NCBI RefSeq assembly: GCF_000349325.1
Contig: NC_020504.1
Coordinates: 806,001-870,000 of the forward strand
From: Streptomyces davaonensis JCM 4913
Lineage (GTDB): Bacteria; Actinomycetota; Actinomycetes; Streptomycetales; Streptomycetaceae
DNA length: 64,000 bases
Direction of reading: 5' to 3'
The translations under genes were made by a program, and so were the position numbers. The notes under the pieces are model-generated. The model was not told the DNA's origin and did not search any database. It saw nothing but the letters and a program-made list of their open reading frames with translations. Below are positions 50,374 through 59,045 of this stretch, one piece after another (positions within the stretch are counted from its first letter, which is position 1; the number at the start of each line of letters is the position of its first letter).

Positions 50374-50795
50374 TGACCGGCCGCGAAGCAGGAGACACGG
50401 CGTGGGTTCTGGATCCGATCCTCGAGGTGCCGCATGTCGTGGCCGCCGTGCTGCTCACCCGGGACGGCCTCGTCACCGGGTACACCGACAGGCTCACCCA
50501 GCCGTCGGCCGAGCGGGTGGCCGCCATCACCAGCACCGTGCAGGGGGCCTGCCGTACCGCCGCGGCCGCCTTCGCCGACCGGGAGCGGGCCGAGGTGCGC
50601 CAGGTCGTCATCGAGTCGGACCACGGGTACGTGCTGATCGTGCCGACGGACCACGGCACCTGTGTCGCCGCGTACGGCGATGTCGAGGTGCGCCTTGACC
50701 TGCTGGCGCACCGGGTGCACTCGCAGGTGGCGCGGCTCGGCGAGAAGGCGATGGCCGCCGCACCCAGAGGGACCGACGGCGGCGCGCCGGAATGA
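50373..50795 (+). CDS. cvnB: conservon roadblock/LC7-domain protein CvnB
   Basis: 140 residues. Starts in the TGATG overlap with CvnA. The domain (LDPILEVPHVVAAVLLTRDGLVTG, then HGYVLIVPTDHGTCVAAYG) is the roadblock/LC7 fold, known as GTPase-regulating partners (MglB-like). It is expected to bind the GTPase encoded two genes downstream and regulate its nucleotide state. Its stop overlaps the DUF742 start by 4 bp. Confidence 0.93.
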   Translation: MTGREAGDTAWVLDPILEVPHVVAAVLLTRDGLVTGYTDRLTQPSAERVAAITSTVQGACRTAAAAFADRERAEVRQVVIESDHGYVLIVPTDHGTCVAAYGDVEVRLDLLAHRVHSQVARLGEKAMAAAPRGTDGGAPE

Positions 50796-51154
50796 CCGGC
50801 CGCCCGGGCGGCCGTCCGCTGGTCCCCGCGTATCTGTCGACCGGCGGCGTGGCCCGGCCCAGCCGCCCCCAGCTGGAGCGGCTCTCGGTGCTCTCCGGCA
50901 GCGGCGAGCCCGCGCCGACCGGTCTGACCGCCGCCGAACTGGCCCTGCTGGACGCCTTGGACGGCGGCTCCCTGACGGTGGTGGAGGCCGCGGCGCACTT
51001 ACGGCTGCCGGTCTCCGCCGTACGGGTGCTGGCCGGTGCGCTGCTGGACCGGGACCTGGTCCTCGCCCGCGCCCCTATCCCGACCGCCGAACGCTTCGAC
51101 CCCGACCTGCTGAAGAGAGTGGCCGATGGCCTTCGCGCCCTCAAGCACGACTAG
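50792..51154 (+). CDS. cvnC: conservon DUF742 protein CvnC
   Basis: 120 residues. The DUF742 core is GGRPLVPAYLSTGG and LTAAELALLDALDGGSLTVVEAAAHLRLPVSAVRVLAGALLDRDLVLAR, resembling a winged helix. It is always found between CvnB and CvnD. A TTA codon (50999-51001, codon 70) makes its translation dependent on the bldA tRNA. The next gene begins 28 bp before its end. Confidence 0.93.
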   Translation: MTGRPGGRPLVPAYLSTGGVARPSRPQLERLSVLSGSGEPAPTGLTAAELALLDALDGGSLTVVEAAAHLRLPVSAVRVLAGALLDRDLVLARAPIPTAERFDPDLLKRVADGLRALKHD

Positions 51155-51734
51155 CGGCATCCACCTGCCCGAGGACGCCCGTGACCTGGTGAAGATCCTG
51201 GTCGCGGGCCCCTTCGGGGTGGGCAAGACCACGCTGATCGACTCCGTCTCGGAGATCCGGCCGCTGCACACCGAGGAGCGGCTCAGTGAGGCGTCCGCGC
51301 CGGTGGACGACCTGGCCGGGGTACGGGAGAAGGCGACGACCACGGTCGCCATCGACTTCGGCCGGATCAGCCTGAACGGCGGGATCGTGCTCTACCTGTT
51401 CGGCACACCCGGCCAGGAGCGGTTCCGCTCCCTGTGGGACGACATCGCCTACGGCGCCCTCGGCGCGCTGGTCCTGGTGGACAGCCGCCGCATCGACGCG
51501 TCCTTCGACGTGCTCGGTCTGGTCGAGGAGAGCGGACTGCCCTACGCCGTCGCCTTCAACACCTTCCCTGACTCGCCGGGCCACTACACCGAGGAGCAGT
51601 TGCGCGCCGCACTGGACCTGGAGCCGGGCACGCCGATGGTGACCTGCGACGCGCGCGACACCAACTCCTCCGTGGACGCGCTGCTCGCGCTGGTCCAGCA
51701 TCTGATCGACCGCCACCCTCCGGAGACCCGGTGA
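51126..51734 (+). CDS. cvnD: conservon small GTPase CvnD
   Basis: 202 residues. Walker A GPFGVGKTT (28-36), switch region TTTVAIDFGRISL with Thr and Asp/Gly, and GTPGQERFRSLWD (G3-like). The guanine-specific N-K-x-D is replaced by FNTFPDS, as is usual in this family. The gene overlaps CvnC by 29 bp and its own stop overlaps the P450 start by 4 bp. CvnD proteins hydrolyse GTP and interact with CvnA and CvnB. Confidence 0.92.
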   Translation: MAFAPSSTTSGIHLPEDARDLVKILVAGPFGVGKTTLIDSVSEIRPLHTEERLSEASAPVDDLAGVREKATTTVAIDFGRISLNGGIVLYLFGTPGQERFRSLWDDIAYGALGALVLVDSRRIDASFDVLGLVEESGLPYAVAFNTFPDSPGHYTEEQLRAALDLEPGTPMVTCDARDTNSSVDALLALVQHLIDRHPPETR

Positions 51735-52969
51735 CCACCTACCCCACCACCCAGCAGACCTTCTCCCGCTCGGCGCCCGTACGCCTGTGGGAGGACGGCT
51801 TCGCCCTCGACCCGTATCGCTACTACGCCGATCTGCGCGCCCAAGGTCCGGTCGGCTGGGCCGAGTTGGCGCCGGGCGTGCCCGCGTACGTGGTCACCGA
51901 CCGGCGGGCGGCGCTGGATCTGCTGCACGACACGGAGACGTTCTCGCACGATCCGCGGCCCTGGGAGGCGACGGTCGCCGACGACTCGCCGGTGCTCGGC
52001 ATGATGCGCTGGCGGCCCAACACCCTGTTCGCCGACGGCACCGCGCACGTCCGCTACCGGACCGCCCTGCTCGACGCCTTCGACCGGGTCGAACCGCACG
52101 ATCTGCGGTCCCGGGTGCACCGCGCGGTACGGCTGCTGGTGGGGCGGATCGGACCGCGCGGCAAGGCGGACCTGGTGGTCGACTTCGCCCGGCCGCTGAT
52201 GGCGCTGGTCTTCAACGACCTGTTCGGTCTCCCCGACAGCGCGAGTGACCGGCTCAACTCGGCACTCGGCAAGATGATGGAGGGCGGCGCCGAAGCGGCC
52301 GAGGGCGAGGCGGAGTTCGGCGGCTATGTGCTGGAGCTCATCGCGGCCAAGGCCGAGCGGCGCGGCGAGGACCTGCCGAGCTGGCTGCTGGACCATCCGG
52401 CGGGACTCACCCCCGAGGAGGTCACCTGGCAGGTCTTCCTCACTCTGGGCGCCGGGCACGAGCCGACGGCGAACCTGGTGTCCAACGCGCTCTCCCGCAT
52501 CCTCGGCAACCCCTCCTACTACTCCACGCTGACCAGCGGGGCGCGCCCGGTGATGGACGCCGTGGTGGAAGTGCTGCACCACGAGACGCCGCTGGCGAAC
52601 TACGGCATCCACTACGCCCGCACCCCGGTGACCTTCCACGGCGCGTGGATCAGGGCCGCGGTCCCGGTCGTCATCTCCTACGGGGCGCTCGCGCACGCCG
52701 CCGAGCAGGACCACGGCGCCCGGCGGCACCCCGGGGACGCCTCCCATCTGTCCTGGTCGGCGGGGCCGCACGCCTGCCCGGTCAAGCAGCACACGCTGCT
52801 CATCGCGACGGAGGCGATCGAGCGGCTCACCCAGTGGCTGCCCGATCTCGACCCCGTCCTGCCGCGCGAGCGCCTGACCTGGCGGCCGGGTCCGTTCCAC
52901 CGTTCGCTGACCGGCCTGCCCGTGCGGTTCAGCCCTCGCTCCCCCGATCTGCCTGGAGGCCCCTCGTGA
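51731..52969 (+). CDS. conservon P450 lacking ExxR (CYP157-like)
   Basis: 412 residues. Oxygen-activating I helix GAGHEPTAN is present. The K-helix reads VVEVLHHETP, so the ExxR Arg is replaced by His283 (E280-V-L-H). The heme loop is SWSAGPHACP with Cys349, but the usual Phe and the Gly after Cys are absent (Trp342, Pro350). Loss of ExxR is known for CYP157 of conservons. Its GTG/ATG overlaps CvnD and its end overlaps the next P450, so the pair works together. Catalytic competence is uncertain. No ferredoxin gene nearby. Confidence 0.88.
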   Translation: MTTYPTTQQTFSRSAPVRLWEDGFALDPYRYYADLRAQGPVGWAELAPGVPAYVVTDRRAALDLLHDTETFSHDPRPWEATVADDSPVLGMMRWRPNTLFADGTAHVRYRTALLDAFDRVEPHDLRSRVHRAVRLLVGRIGPRGKADLVVDFARPLMALVFNDLFGLPDSASDRLNSALGKMMEGGAEAAEGEAEFGGYVLELIAAKAERRGEDLPSWLLDHPAGLTPEEVTWQVFLTLGAGHEPTANLVSNALSRILGNPSYYSTLTSGARPVMDAVVEVLHHETPLANYGIHYARTPVTFHGAWIRAAVPVVISYGALAHAAEQDHGARRHPGDASHLSWSAGPHACPVKQHTLLIATEAIERLTQWLPDLDPVLPRERLTWRPGPFHRSLTGLPVRFSPRSPDLPGGPS

Positions 52970-54201
52970 CCGTCACCGACCGCACCGAACGCTTCGCCCT
53001 CGACCCGTTCGGCTCCGACATCGCCGCCGAGTCGGCCCGGCTGCGCGCCCTCGGCCCGGTCGTGCCGGTCGACCTGCCCGGCGGCATCCCCGCCTGGGCG
53101 CCCACCGGTTACGACACCCTCAAGCAGCTCATCCTCGACGCGCAGGTCAGCAAGGACCCCCGCAAGCACTGGCGGCTGTGGCCAGAGATCGGCGAACACC
53201 CCTCCTGGGGCTGGATCCTGGGCTGGGTCGGCGTGGTCAACATGCTGTCCACCTACGGCCCCGACCACACCCGGCTGCGCAAGCTCGTGGCGCCCAGCTT
53301 CACCCAGCGGCGCACCGAGGCGATGCGGTCCCGGGTGGAGACGATCACCGCGGAACTGCTGGAGAAGGTGGCCGGCTCCGGCGACGGCACCGTGGACATC
53401 AAGGCGGCCCTCGCCCACCCCCTCCCCCTGCGGATCATCTGCGAACTCTTCGGCGTGCCGGACGAGTTGGTGCCCGACACCACCCGGCTGATCGCGGCCA
53501 TCATGGACACCTCGGACCCGTCCCCCGAGCACGCCGCGTCCGTGCAGCAGCAGATCGGCACGGTGCTGCCCGCGCTGATCGCCCACCGCACCGAGCACCC
53601 CGGGGACGATCTGACCACCGAGCTGATCCGGGTGCGGGACGAGGACGGCGACCGGCTCAGCGACGAGGAACTGCTGTACACGCTGCTGCTGGTGATCGGC
53701 GCCGGGTTCGAGACGACGGTGAACCTCATCGGCAACGCGGTCGTCGCCCTGCTGCGCGACCCCGGGCAACTGGCGGCCGTACGGTCCGGGGAGATCGGCT
53801 GGGACGCGGTCGTCGACGAGACACTGCGGGTGCACCCGTCGATCGCCTCGCTGCCGCTCCGGTTCGCGGTCACCGACATCGAGATCGCGGGCGTCACGAT
53901 CCCGGCCGGGGACGCCATCATCACGACGTACGCCGCGGCGGGCCTGGACCCTGAGCACTACGGTCCGAACGCGGACTCCTTCGACGCCGCGCGCGGAGCC
54001 GACGACCACATGGCGTTCGGTATCGGTGTGCACCGCTGCATCGGCGCGCCGCTGGCCCGGGTGGAGGCCATGACCGCGCTGCCCGCGCTGTTCGACCGGT
54101 TCCCGGGGATGCGGCTCGCCGTCGACGCGGACGAGCTGCGACAGGTGCCGTCGTTCATCGCCTTCGGCTGGCAGGAGATTCCGGTGCTGCTCGGCGACTG
54201 A
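52966..54201 (+). CDS. cytochrome P450 (CYP154-like)
   Basis: 411 residues from the GTG at 52966, which overlaps the previous stop (GTGA). All hallmarks are normal: I-helix GAGFETTVN, ExxR E285-T-L-R288 (VDETLRVHP), heme loop FGIGVHRCIG with Cys358. In S. coelicolor and relatives CYP154 follows CYP157 in conservons, and this pair has the same order. Substrates of CYP154 enzymes include steroids and polyketide/fatty acids in vitro; physiological substrate unknown. Last gene of the operon; terminator at 54221-54260. Confidence 0.9.
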   Translation: MTVTDRTERFALDPFGSDIAAESARLRALGPVVPVDLPGGIPAWAPTGYDTLKQLILDAQVSKDPRKHWRLWPEIGEHPSWGWILGWVGVVNMLSTYGPDHTRLRKLVAPSFTQRRTEAMRSRVETITAELLEKVAGSGDGTVDIKAALAHPLPLRIICELFGVPDELVPDTTRLIAAIMDTSDPSPEHAASVQQQIGTVLPALIAHRTEHPGDDLTTELIRVRDEDGDRLSDEELLYTLLLVIGAGFETTVNLIGNAVVALLRDPGQLAAVRSGEIGWDAVVDETLRVHPSIASLPLRFAVTDIEIAGVTIPAGDAIITTYAAAGLDPEHYGPNADSFDAARGADDHMAFGIGVHRCIGAPLARVEAMTALPALFDRFPGMRLAVDADELRQVPSFIAFGWQEIPVLLGD

Positions 54202-54220
54202 CACGTGCGCGGTACGGGGC

Positions 54221-54260
54221 GCGGGGGCCGACCGGTCCCCCGTTCCGGTCGCGCCCCCGC
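54221..54260. terminator. hairpin after the conservon operon
   Basis: GCGGGGGCCGACCGG pairs with CCGGTCGCGCCCCCGC (15 bp with a one-base bulge) around TCCCCCGTT. It lies 20 bp after the last P450 gene and 73 bp before the convergent PucR-type gene's stop. Confidence 0.75.
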
Positions 54261-54332
54261 GGCTCGTCGAACTTACGCGGCGGGCAGGGTGCTTGTGAAC
54301 CGTATCGATGCCCGCTGACGGGGGCTCGGGGC

Positions 54333-55826
54333 TCACCCGTGCACAAGCGAGTCCGTTTCATCCTGATTCACCCCGCGCAGAAGGGGCTGATCGAGGTCGC
54401 CGGACGCCAGATGAGCGAGCACGACCTCGTACAGGTCACCGCCGCCGGCGAGGAGCTGCCGCTCGAGGACGGGTTCCGCGGCGCGGACGTGTTCCCGCAC
54501 GGTCTGGGCGTGGACACCGAGGGCCTGCGCGGCGCGTTCGGCGTTGCCGCCCTCCGCGATCCAGGTGCGCAGGGTGCGGCGCAGGTCGCGGGTGTCGGTG
54601 TCCAGGCGGGACAGCAGGTCGTGGGCCCAGGTACGCATCGCGGGTCCGGCGAACAGCTCACCCGCCTCGGCGGGCTCGGCATCGGGGTCGTGCTCGGGGT
54701 GCTCCTGGGTGTTGAGCGCGAGGTGGACGACGGCGCGGGCGGTGAGGTCGGTGAAGTCCGTGCCCAGCAGCGTCTCCGCGCGCTCCATCCGGGCGCGGAC
54801 GGTGTTGCGGCTGACGCCGAGGACCTTTGCCGCGCTGACCGCAGTGAACTCCAGGCCGAGACGGGTGGTGGCGAGCAGCTCGGCGCGGGTGTGGTGGGGC
54901 AGGCTGTCCAGCGGCCGCAGCACGCGGGCGGTCCAGCCGTGCAGCCCGGCGGGGTCCATCAGCCGCTCGGGGTGGGTGCGTTCGGCGTACACCGCCGCCT
55001 GGTCGGGCCGGAAGTGGGCCACGGCCAGCGCGCTCACGGCCTGACCGTAGGCGGTGGCGGTCCGGGCGAGGCTCTGGCGGGCGCTGCCGCCGAGGAAGAC
55101 CCGAGGGCGGGATCCGATCAGCGAGCGCAGGACGGCGGCCACACTGTCCCTGGGTGTCACGACGATGACATGCCCGTCCATCGCCGGGCAGCGCACGACC
55201 AGCGCCTGTTCCGCCGTCGCGTCCAGGCACTCCTCGACGAGCCGGTCGCGTTCCTCGGGCCGGCTCTCGACGACGTAGACACAGGCACTGTCGGTGTCCA
55301 GCAGTCCCGGCCACAGGCCCGCGGCGACCCGGCGTGCGGAGACGGTGTCCTCCACCATGAGCAGCTGAAGGATCGCCAACCGCAGGTCGGAGGTGGCCTG
55401 GTGGAGCCGGTGCACGGAGTCGGTGGCCTGGTGGGCCCTGAGCAGCAGTTCGAGGACCTGGACGGTGTGCGTGACGATCTCGGTGGCGCGCCGGTCGAAG
55501 GGGGCCGTGCGGGACACGGTCAGCACGCCCGCGGGTGCCGCCACGCGGACCAGCCGCAGATGGCGGCCCTGTCCCTCCCAGGCCGCGGAGGCGATCCGCC
55601 CGGCCACAATGTCCCCGAGCAGCGCCTCGAACGGCCCGCTGTCCAGGGCGGTTCCGGCGAGTACGGTGCCGGTTTCGTCGTGCAGACAGGCCGTGCCGTC
55701 GACGGCGTCCGCGAGCCAGTCGACCACGTGCCGTACGCTCTGCCCGCCCGGTCGCAGCAGGTCCAGCAACTCCCGCTCCCAGGCCCGCTCCTCCTTGGCG
55801 CGGATCCTGTCCTCTCGGCCACCCAC
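54333..55826 (-). CDS. PucR/CdaR-like regulator with two C-terminal HTH segments
   Basis: 497 residues from the GTG at 55826, with AGGGAAGG 6 bp upstream. The N-terminal part (about 20-160) looks like a GAF-type sensor (VDWLADAVDGTACLHDETGTVLAG). The middle and C-terminal regions contain two separate PucR-type HTH units: FTAVSAAKVLGVSRNTVRARMERAETLLG (about 335-365) and NAERAAQALGVHAQTVREHVRAAEPVLER (about 440-470). PucR proteins have only one such HTH, so this is a duplicated form. Convergent to the conservon. Ligand and targets unknown. Confidence 0.78.
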   Translation of the reverse strand: MGGREDRIRAKEERAWERELLDLLRPGGQSVRHVVDWLADAVDGTACLHDETGTVLAGTALDSGPFEALLGDIVAGRIASAAWEGQGRHLRLVRVAAPAGVLTVSRTAPFDRRATEIVTHTVQVLELLLRAHQATDSVHRLHQATSDLRLAILQLLMVEDTVSARRVAAGLWPGLLDTDSACVYVVESRPEERDRLVEECLDATAEQALVVRCPAMDGHVIVVTPRDSVAAVLRSLIGSRPRVFLGGSARQSLARTATAYGQAVSALAVAHFRPDQAAVYAERTHPERLMDPAGLHGWTARVLRPLDSLPHHTRAELLATTRLGLEFTAVSAAKVLGVSRNTVRARMERAETLLGTDFTDLTARAVVHLALNTQEHPEHDPDAEPAEAGELFAGPAMRTWAHDLLSRLDTDTRDLRRTLRTWIAEGGNAERAAQALGVHAQTVREHVRAAEPVLERQLLAGGGDLYEVVLAHLASGDLDQPLLRGVNQDETDSLVHG

Positions 55827-55954
55827 CTTCGGCCTTCCCTCACCTTTCGTCCCCGTTACTGCTGTACCGCTTCGGGACGTTACCGCACCGCCGCCCACCG
55901 GGCGCCCGGCGTCCACACCGAGGACGGGTCCCCACCTCCCACGGCTTCAGACGT

Positions 55955-56833
55955 TCAGGCGGCCCGCGCCCGCAGAGCCGCCACGGTCCAGCGGATCACC
56001 GGGGTGTGAGGTTCCGGCGGCGGCCAGTCGTTGATCACCGCGAGCAGCTCGAAGTACCGGTCCCGGCGCGGATCGTCGGCGGATTCCAGGCGCTGGAGCA
56101 GATCAGGGCCGGTATCGGCAGTCAGTGCCGCTACGGCGGGGTCGGCGTCCCGGGAGTCGGGAGCGATCCCGGCCGCCAGTGCCGGTCCCGCGTGCCGGTG
56201 GGCGAGCGCCACGGCGTCCGGGAGCGGTGGGCAGGAGGCGTGCCGCACGTGATACTCGGCCAGCCGGCGTACGGCGTCCCGGAAGTCCGGGTCGAGGGAG
56301 AGTTCCGCCAGCTCCAGCCAGGCCTCGGCCTGGGCCTGGGTGGGGTCGTCGGGCGGCTCCGGGGTCATCGAGCGCCGGATCGCGAAGTGGGCCGGGACCT
56401 CGTCGAGGACCGAGTCGAGGAACTCGTCCACCAGGCGGCGGCGTTCGATCGCGGTGAGGCGGGCGAGATGGTGCATCCGTCGTAGCTCCTCGGGTGTGGT
56501 GGGGGTGCGGGCGGCCACGGCCGTGAGGACCGCGCGTCGCAGGTGCAGGGCGCTGATCTGGGCGTCCAGGGCGGCCGCGTGCCGGGCGGCGACCTCGTCC
56601 AGGGGCAGTTCCCGGTCGAGGATCCGCCGGATCGTGGCGAGCCCCAGGCCGAGTTCGCGCAGGGTGCGGACGAAGGCGAGGCGGGCCACGGCCTCGGGGG
56701 TGTAGCGGCGGTAACCGGCGGGAGTGCGCTCGGCGGGGGTGACGATGCCGCGGTCGGAGTAGAGCCGGACCGTCTTGACCGTCAGGCCGGTGCGGCGGGC
56801 CAGTTCGCCGATCGAGAGGGTGTCGCCGTTCAT
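55955..56833 (-). CDS. MerR-family transcriptional regulator
   Basis: 292 residues. The HTH_MerR is typical: LSIGELARRTGLTVKTVRLYSDRGIVTPAERTPAGYRRY (2-41), followed by the dimerisation helix. The C-terminal 200 residues are an effector region with no metal-cysteine motif (TipAS/DUF-like and similar actinomycete members). ATG at 56833. It is divergent from the Sua5-type gene. A 19-bp palindrome 15 bp upstream is a probable autoregulatory operator. Confidence 0.88.
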   Translation of the reverse strand: MNGDTLSIGELARRTGLTVKTVRLYSDRGIVTPAERTPAGYRRYTPEAVARLAFVRTLRELGLGLATIRRILDRELPLDEVAARHAAALDAQISALHLRRAVLTAVAARTPTTPEELRRMHHLARLTAIERRRLVDEFLDSVLDEVPAHFAIRRSMTPEPPDDPTQAQAEAWLELAELSLDPDFRDAVRRLAEYHVRHASCPPLPDAVALAHRHAGPALAAGIAPDSRDADPAVAALTADTGPDLLQRLESADDPRRDRYFELLAVINDWPPPEPHTPVIRWTVAALRARAA

Positions 56834-56847
56834 GCGCCAAGTCTCCG

Positions 56848-56866
56848 GTCTCCCCCGGCGGGAGAC
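56848..56866 (-). promoter_or_regulatory. MerR-type palindrome GTCTCCC-N5-GGGAGAC
   Basis: Perfect 7-5-7 inverted repeat directly upstream of the MerR gene. On the gene's strand it is preceded by TTGAGT, a good -35, as in MerR promoters where the dimer binds between -35 and -10. Strong candidate operator. Confidence 0.7.
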
Positions 56867-56884
56867 TCAAGGGGGCCGGGGCCC

Positions 56885-56913
56885 GCCCTGCGCGTCGCGG
56901 GCGGGCGCAGGGC
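56885..56913. promoter_or_regulatory. inverted repeat upstream of the Sua5-type gene
   Basis: GCCCTGCGC and GCGCAGGGC, 9-bp perfect arms with an 11-bp spacer, ending 13 bp before the ATG at 56927. Could be an operator or a 5' hairpin controlling translation. Confidence 0.4.
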
Positions 56914-56926
56914 ATACCCTCGGCAA

Positions 56927-57547
56927 ATGGCCAAGTACTTCGATGTGCACCCCGAAAACCCCCAGCCGCGGGTCCTCGCGCAGATCGCCGACAGCGTCCG
57001 CGCCGACGCGCTGATCGCGTATCCGACGGACTCCTGCTACGCCCTGGGCTGCCGACTGGGCAGCCGCGACGGAACGGACCGGATCCGGGCGATCCGCCGC
57101 CTGGACGACCGGCACCACTTCACCCTGGTGTGCCAGGACTTCGCGCAGCTCGGGCAGTTCGTGCAGATCGACAAGGACGTGTTCCGCGCGATCAAGGCCT
57201 CCACGCCGGGCAGTTACACCTTCATCCTGCCCGCGACGCGGGAGGTGCCGCGGATGCTCCAGCACCCGAAGAAGAAGACGGTCGGAGTGCGCATCCCCGA
57301 CCACGTGGTGACCCAGGCGATCCTCACCGAGCTGGGCGAGCCACTGCTGTCCAGCACGCTGCTGCTGCCGGACGAGGACGAACCGATGACCCAGGGCTGG
57401 GAGATCAAGGACCGCCTCGACCATGTGCTGGACGCGGTGGTCGACTCCGGGGAGTGCGGCACCGAGCCCACCACGGTCATCGACTTCTCCGGCGGCGAGG
57501 CCGAGATCGTACGGCGCGGGGCGGGCGACACCACACGGTTCGAGTGA
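56927..57547 (+). CDS. Sua5/YciO/YrdC-family (threonylcarbamoyladenylate-synthase-like) protein
   Basis: 206 residues from the ATG at 56927. MAKYFDVHPENPQPR followed by ALIAYPTDSCYALGCRLGSRDGTDRIRAIRRLDDRHHFTLVCQDFAQLG is the YrdC domain, and the ATP/threonine-binding residues lie in this stretch. The C terminus with KKTVGVRIPDH and GTEPTTVIDFSGGEAEIVRRG matches YciO more than the longer Sua5. It could make threonylcarbamoyl-AMP for t6A37 of tRNA, but the YciO subgroup is not essential and its activity is weaker. Followed 32 bp later by a hydrolase gene. Confidence 0.85.
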   Translation: MAKYFDVHPENPQPRVLAQIADSVRADALIAYPTDSCYALGCRLGSRDGTDRIRAIRRLDDRHHFTLVCQDFAQLGQFVQIDKDVFRAIKASTPGSYTFILPATREVPRMLQHPKKKTVGVRIPDHVVTQAILTELGEPLLSSTLLLPDEDEPMTQGWEIKDRLDHVLDAVVDSGECGTEPTTVIDFSGGEAEIVRRGAGDTTRFE

Positions 57548-57579
57548 GGGCGTACGGCGATCCGTGCCACGATGATCAC

Positions 57580-58335
57580 ATGACCGCCGTACAGGGAACC
57601 GCCGTGGACATCGTCACCGAGGACGGCACCGCCGACGCCTATCTGGCCCACCCCGGTGACGGGGTGCCCCACCCGGCGGTCCTGCTCTACATGGACGCCT
57701 TCGGGATCCGGTCGCGGCTGCGGGCCATGGCCGACCGCCTCGCCGGGGCCGGTCACACCGTGCTGGTGCCGAATGTGCTCTACCGCCACGGGCGCACTCC
57801 GGTCGCCGAGTTGCCCGACTTCATCGACCCCGAGGCCAGGCCGGAGATCCTCCAGCAGCTCGGTCCGATGATCCACTCCTTGACCCCGGACCTGGCGATG
57901 CGGGACGCCGGGGCCTATCTGCGATGGCTGGCCGAGAGCCCCCTGGTCGCCGACGGTCCGGTCGCGGTGACCGGGTACTGCATGGGGGCACGGCTCTCCC
58001 TGCTGACCGCCGGCACCTACCCGGAGCGGGTCGCGGCGGCGGCCGGTTTCCACGGCGGGCGGCTGGCCACCGAGTCCCCGGACAGCCCGCACCTGGTCGC
58101 CGAACACATCACCGCCGAGCTGTACTTCGGCCATGCCGACCAGGATCCCTCGCTGCCCGAGGAGCAGATCGAGCGACTGGAGCGCACGCTGACCGAGGCG
58201 GGCGTCCGCCACCGCTGCGAGGTCTACCCGGGCGCCCGGCACGGCTTCACCCAGGCCGACACCTCCGCGTACGACCGACAGGCGGACGAGAGGCACTGGG
58301 CGGCGCTGCTGGACCTGCTGAAGCGGACCTTCTGA
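57580..58335 (+). CDS. dienelactone-hydrolase-family protein
   Basis: 251 residues from the ATG at 57580. The DLH domain has the nucleophile Cys134 in GYCMGA, Asp in GHADQDPS and His in GARHGF, the Cys-Asp-His triad of the family. The N terminus MTAVQGTAVDIVTEDGTADAYLAHPG is typical of the carboxymethylenebutenolidase-like hydrolases. Substrate uncertain; no catechol pathway genes are near. Follows the YciO-like gene by 32 bp, possibly co-transcribed. Confidence 0.88.
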   Translation: MTAVQGTAVDIVTEDGTADAYLAHPGDGVPHPAVLLYMDAFGIRSRLRAMADRLAGAGHTVLVPNVLYRHGRTPVAELPDFIDPEARPEILQQLGPMIHSLTPDLAMRDAGAYLRWLAESPLVADGPVAVTGYCMGARLSLLTAGTYPERVAAAAGFHGGRLATESPDSPHLVAEHITAELYFGHADQDPSLPEEQIERLERTLTEAGVRHRCEVYPGARHGFTQADTSAYDRQADERHWAALLDLLKRTF

Positions 58336-58382
58336 GGCGCGCCCCGATCTGGCGGTTCGCGAGGCAGTGGCATCCTTGGGCG

Positions 58383-59045
58383 GTGTTCTCGTCCGATCAT
58401 GCGGGCGCCGTGTTCTTCGACGTCGATGGCACCCTCGTCCCTGGCACGAGTTCTTCGGTCTTTCTGGCCGGCTTCTTTGGCCATCGGGACGAGTTGGCCA
58501 AGGCCGAGGATGCCTACGCCTCCGGTGGCCTGGACAATCGGCAGGTCTCCGAGCTGGATGCCGCGGGCTGGGCAGGGGTTCACGAAGACCAGGTCTCTGG
58601 CTGGCTCGACGGGCTCCCCTTGGTCTCGGGCATCACGGAGACCGTGACCCGGTGTCGGCAGAACGGGTTGGTGCCCATGCCGGCGACCCTCGCCTGGTCG
58701 CCAGTCGGCAGCTACCTGACTGACCGCTTCGGCTTCCATGGGTTCAGCGGCCCTCGGCTGGAGACCGCCGACGGCCGATTCACGGGGCGGGTCGCCCGTC
58801 ACTTCGACGAGTACGACAAGCGGGATTTCGCGCTCGCTCAGGCGCGAGAACTGGAGCTGGCTCCCAGCTCGTGCGGGGCCGTCGGGGACAGCCGATCCGA
58901 TCTGCCGCTGTTCGCATCCGTCGGGTTGAGCGTGGCGTTCAATGCCTCGGCAGGAGCGCGCGAGGCGGCGACCGTCACGGTGGACGGTGACGACCTGCGG
59001 GGCGTGCTTCCGGTCTTGAGTCACCTGGTCACAACCACTCGTTGA
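58383..59045 (+). CDS. HAD-superfamily phosphatase (SerB/HAD-IB-like), 3' end changed by an IS relic
   Basis: 220 residues from the GTG at 58383. Motif I FFDVDGTLVPG (nucleophile Asp13, acid Asp15), motif II near SPVGSYL, Lys of motif III in DEYDKRDFAL and motif IV GDSRSDLPLF make a complete HAD-IB phosphatase resembling phosphoserine-phosphatase-like enzymes. The final codons overlap the 3' end of a transposase relic on the other strand (59029-59045), so the present C terminus may come partly from IS sequence. Substrate unknown. Codon use is slightly less GC-biased than in its neighbours. Confidence 0.8.
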   Translation: MFSSDHAGAVFFDVDGTLVPGTSSSVFLAGFFGHRDELAKAEDAYASGGLDNRQVSELDAAGWAGVHEDQVSGWLDGLPLVSGITETVTRCRQNGLVPMPATLAWSPVGSYLTDRFGFHGFSGPRLETADGRFTGRVARHFDEYDKRDFALAQARELELAPSSCGAVGDSRSDLPLFASVGLSVAFNASAGAREAATVTVDGDDLRGVLPVLSHLVTTTR

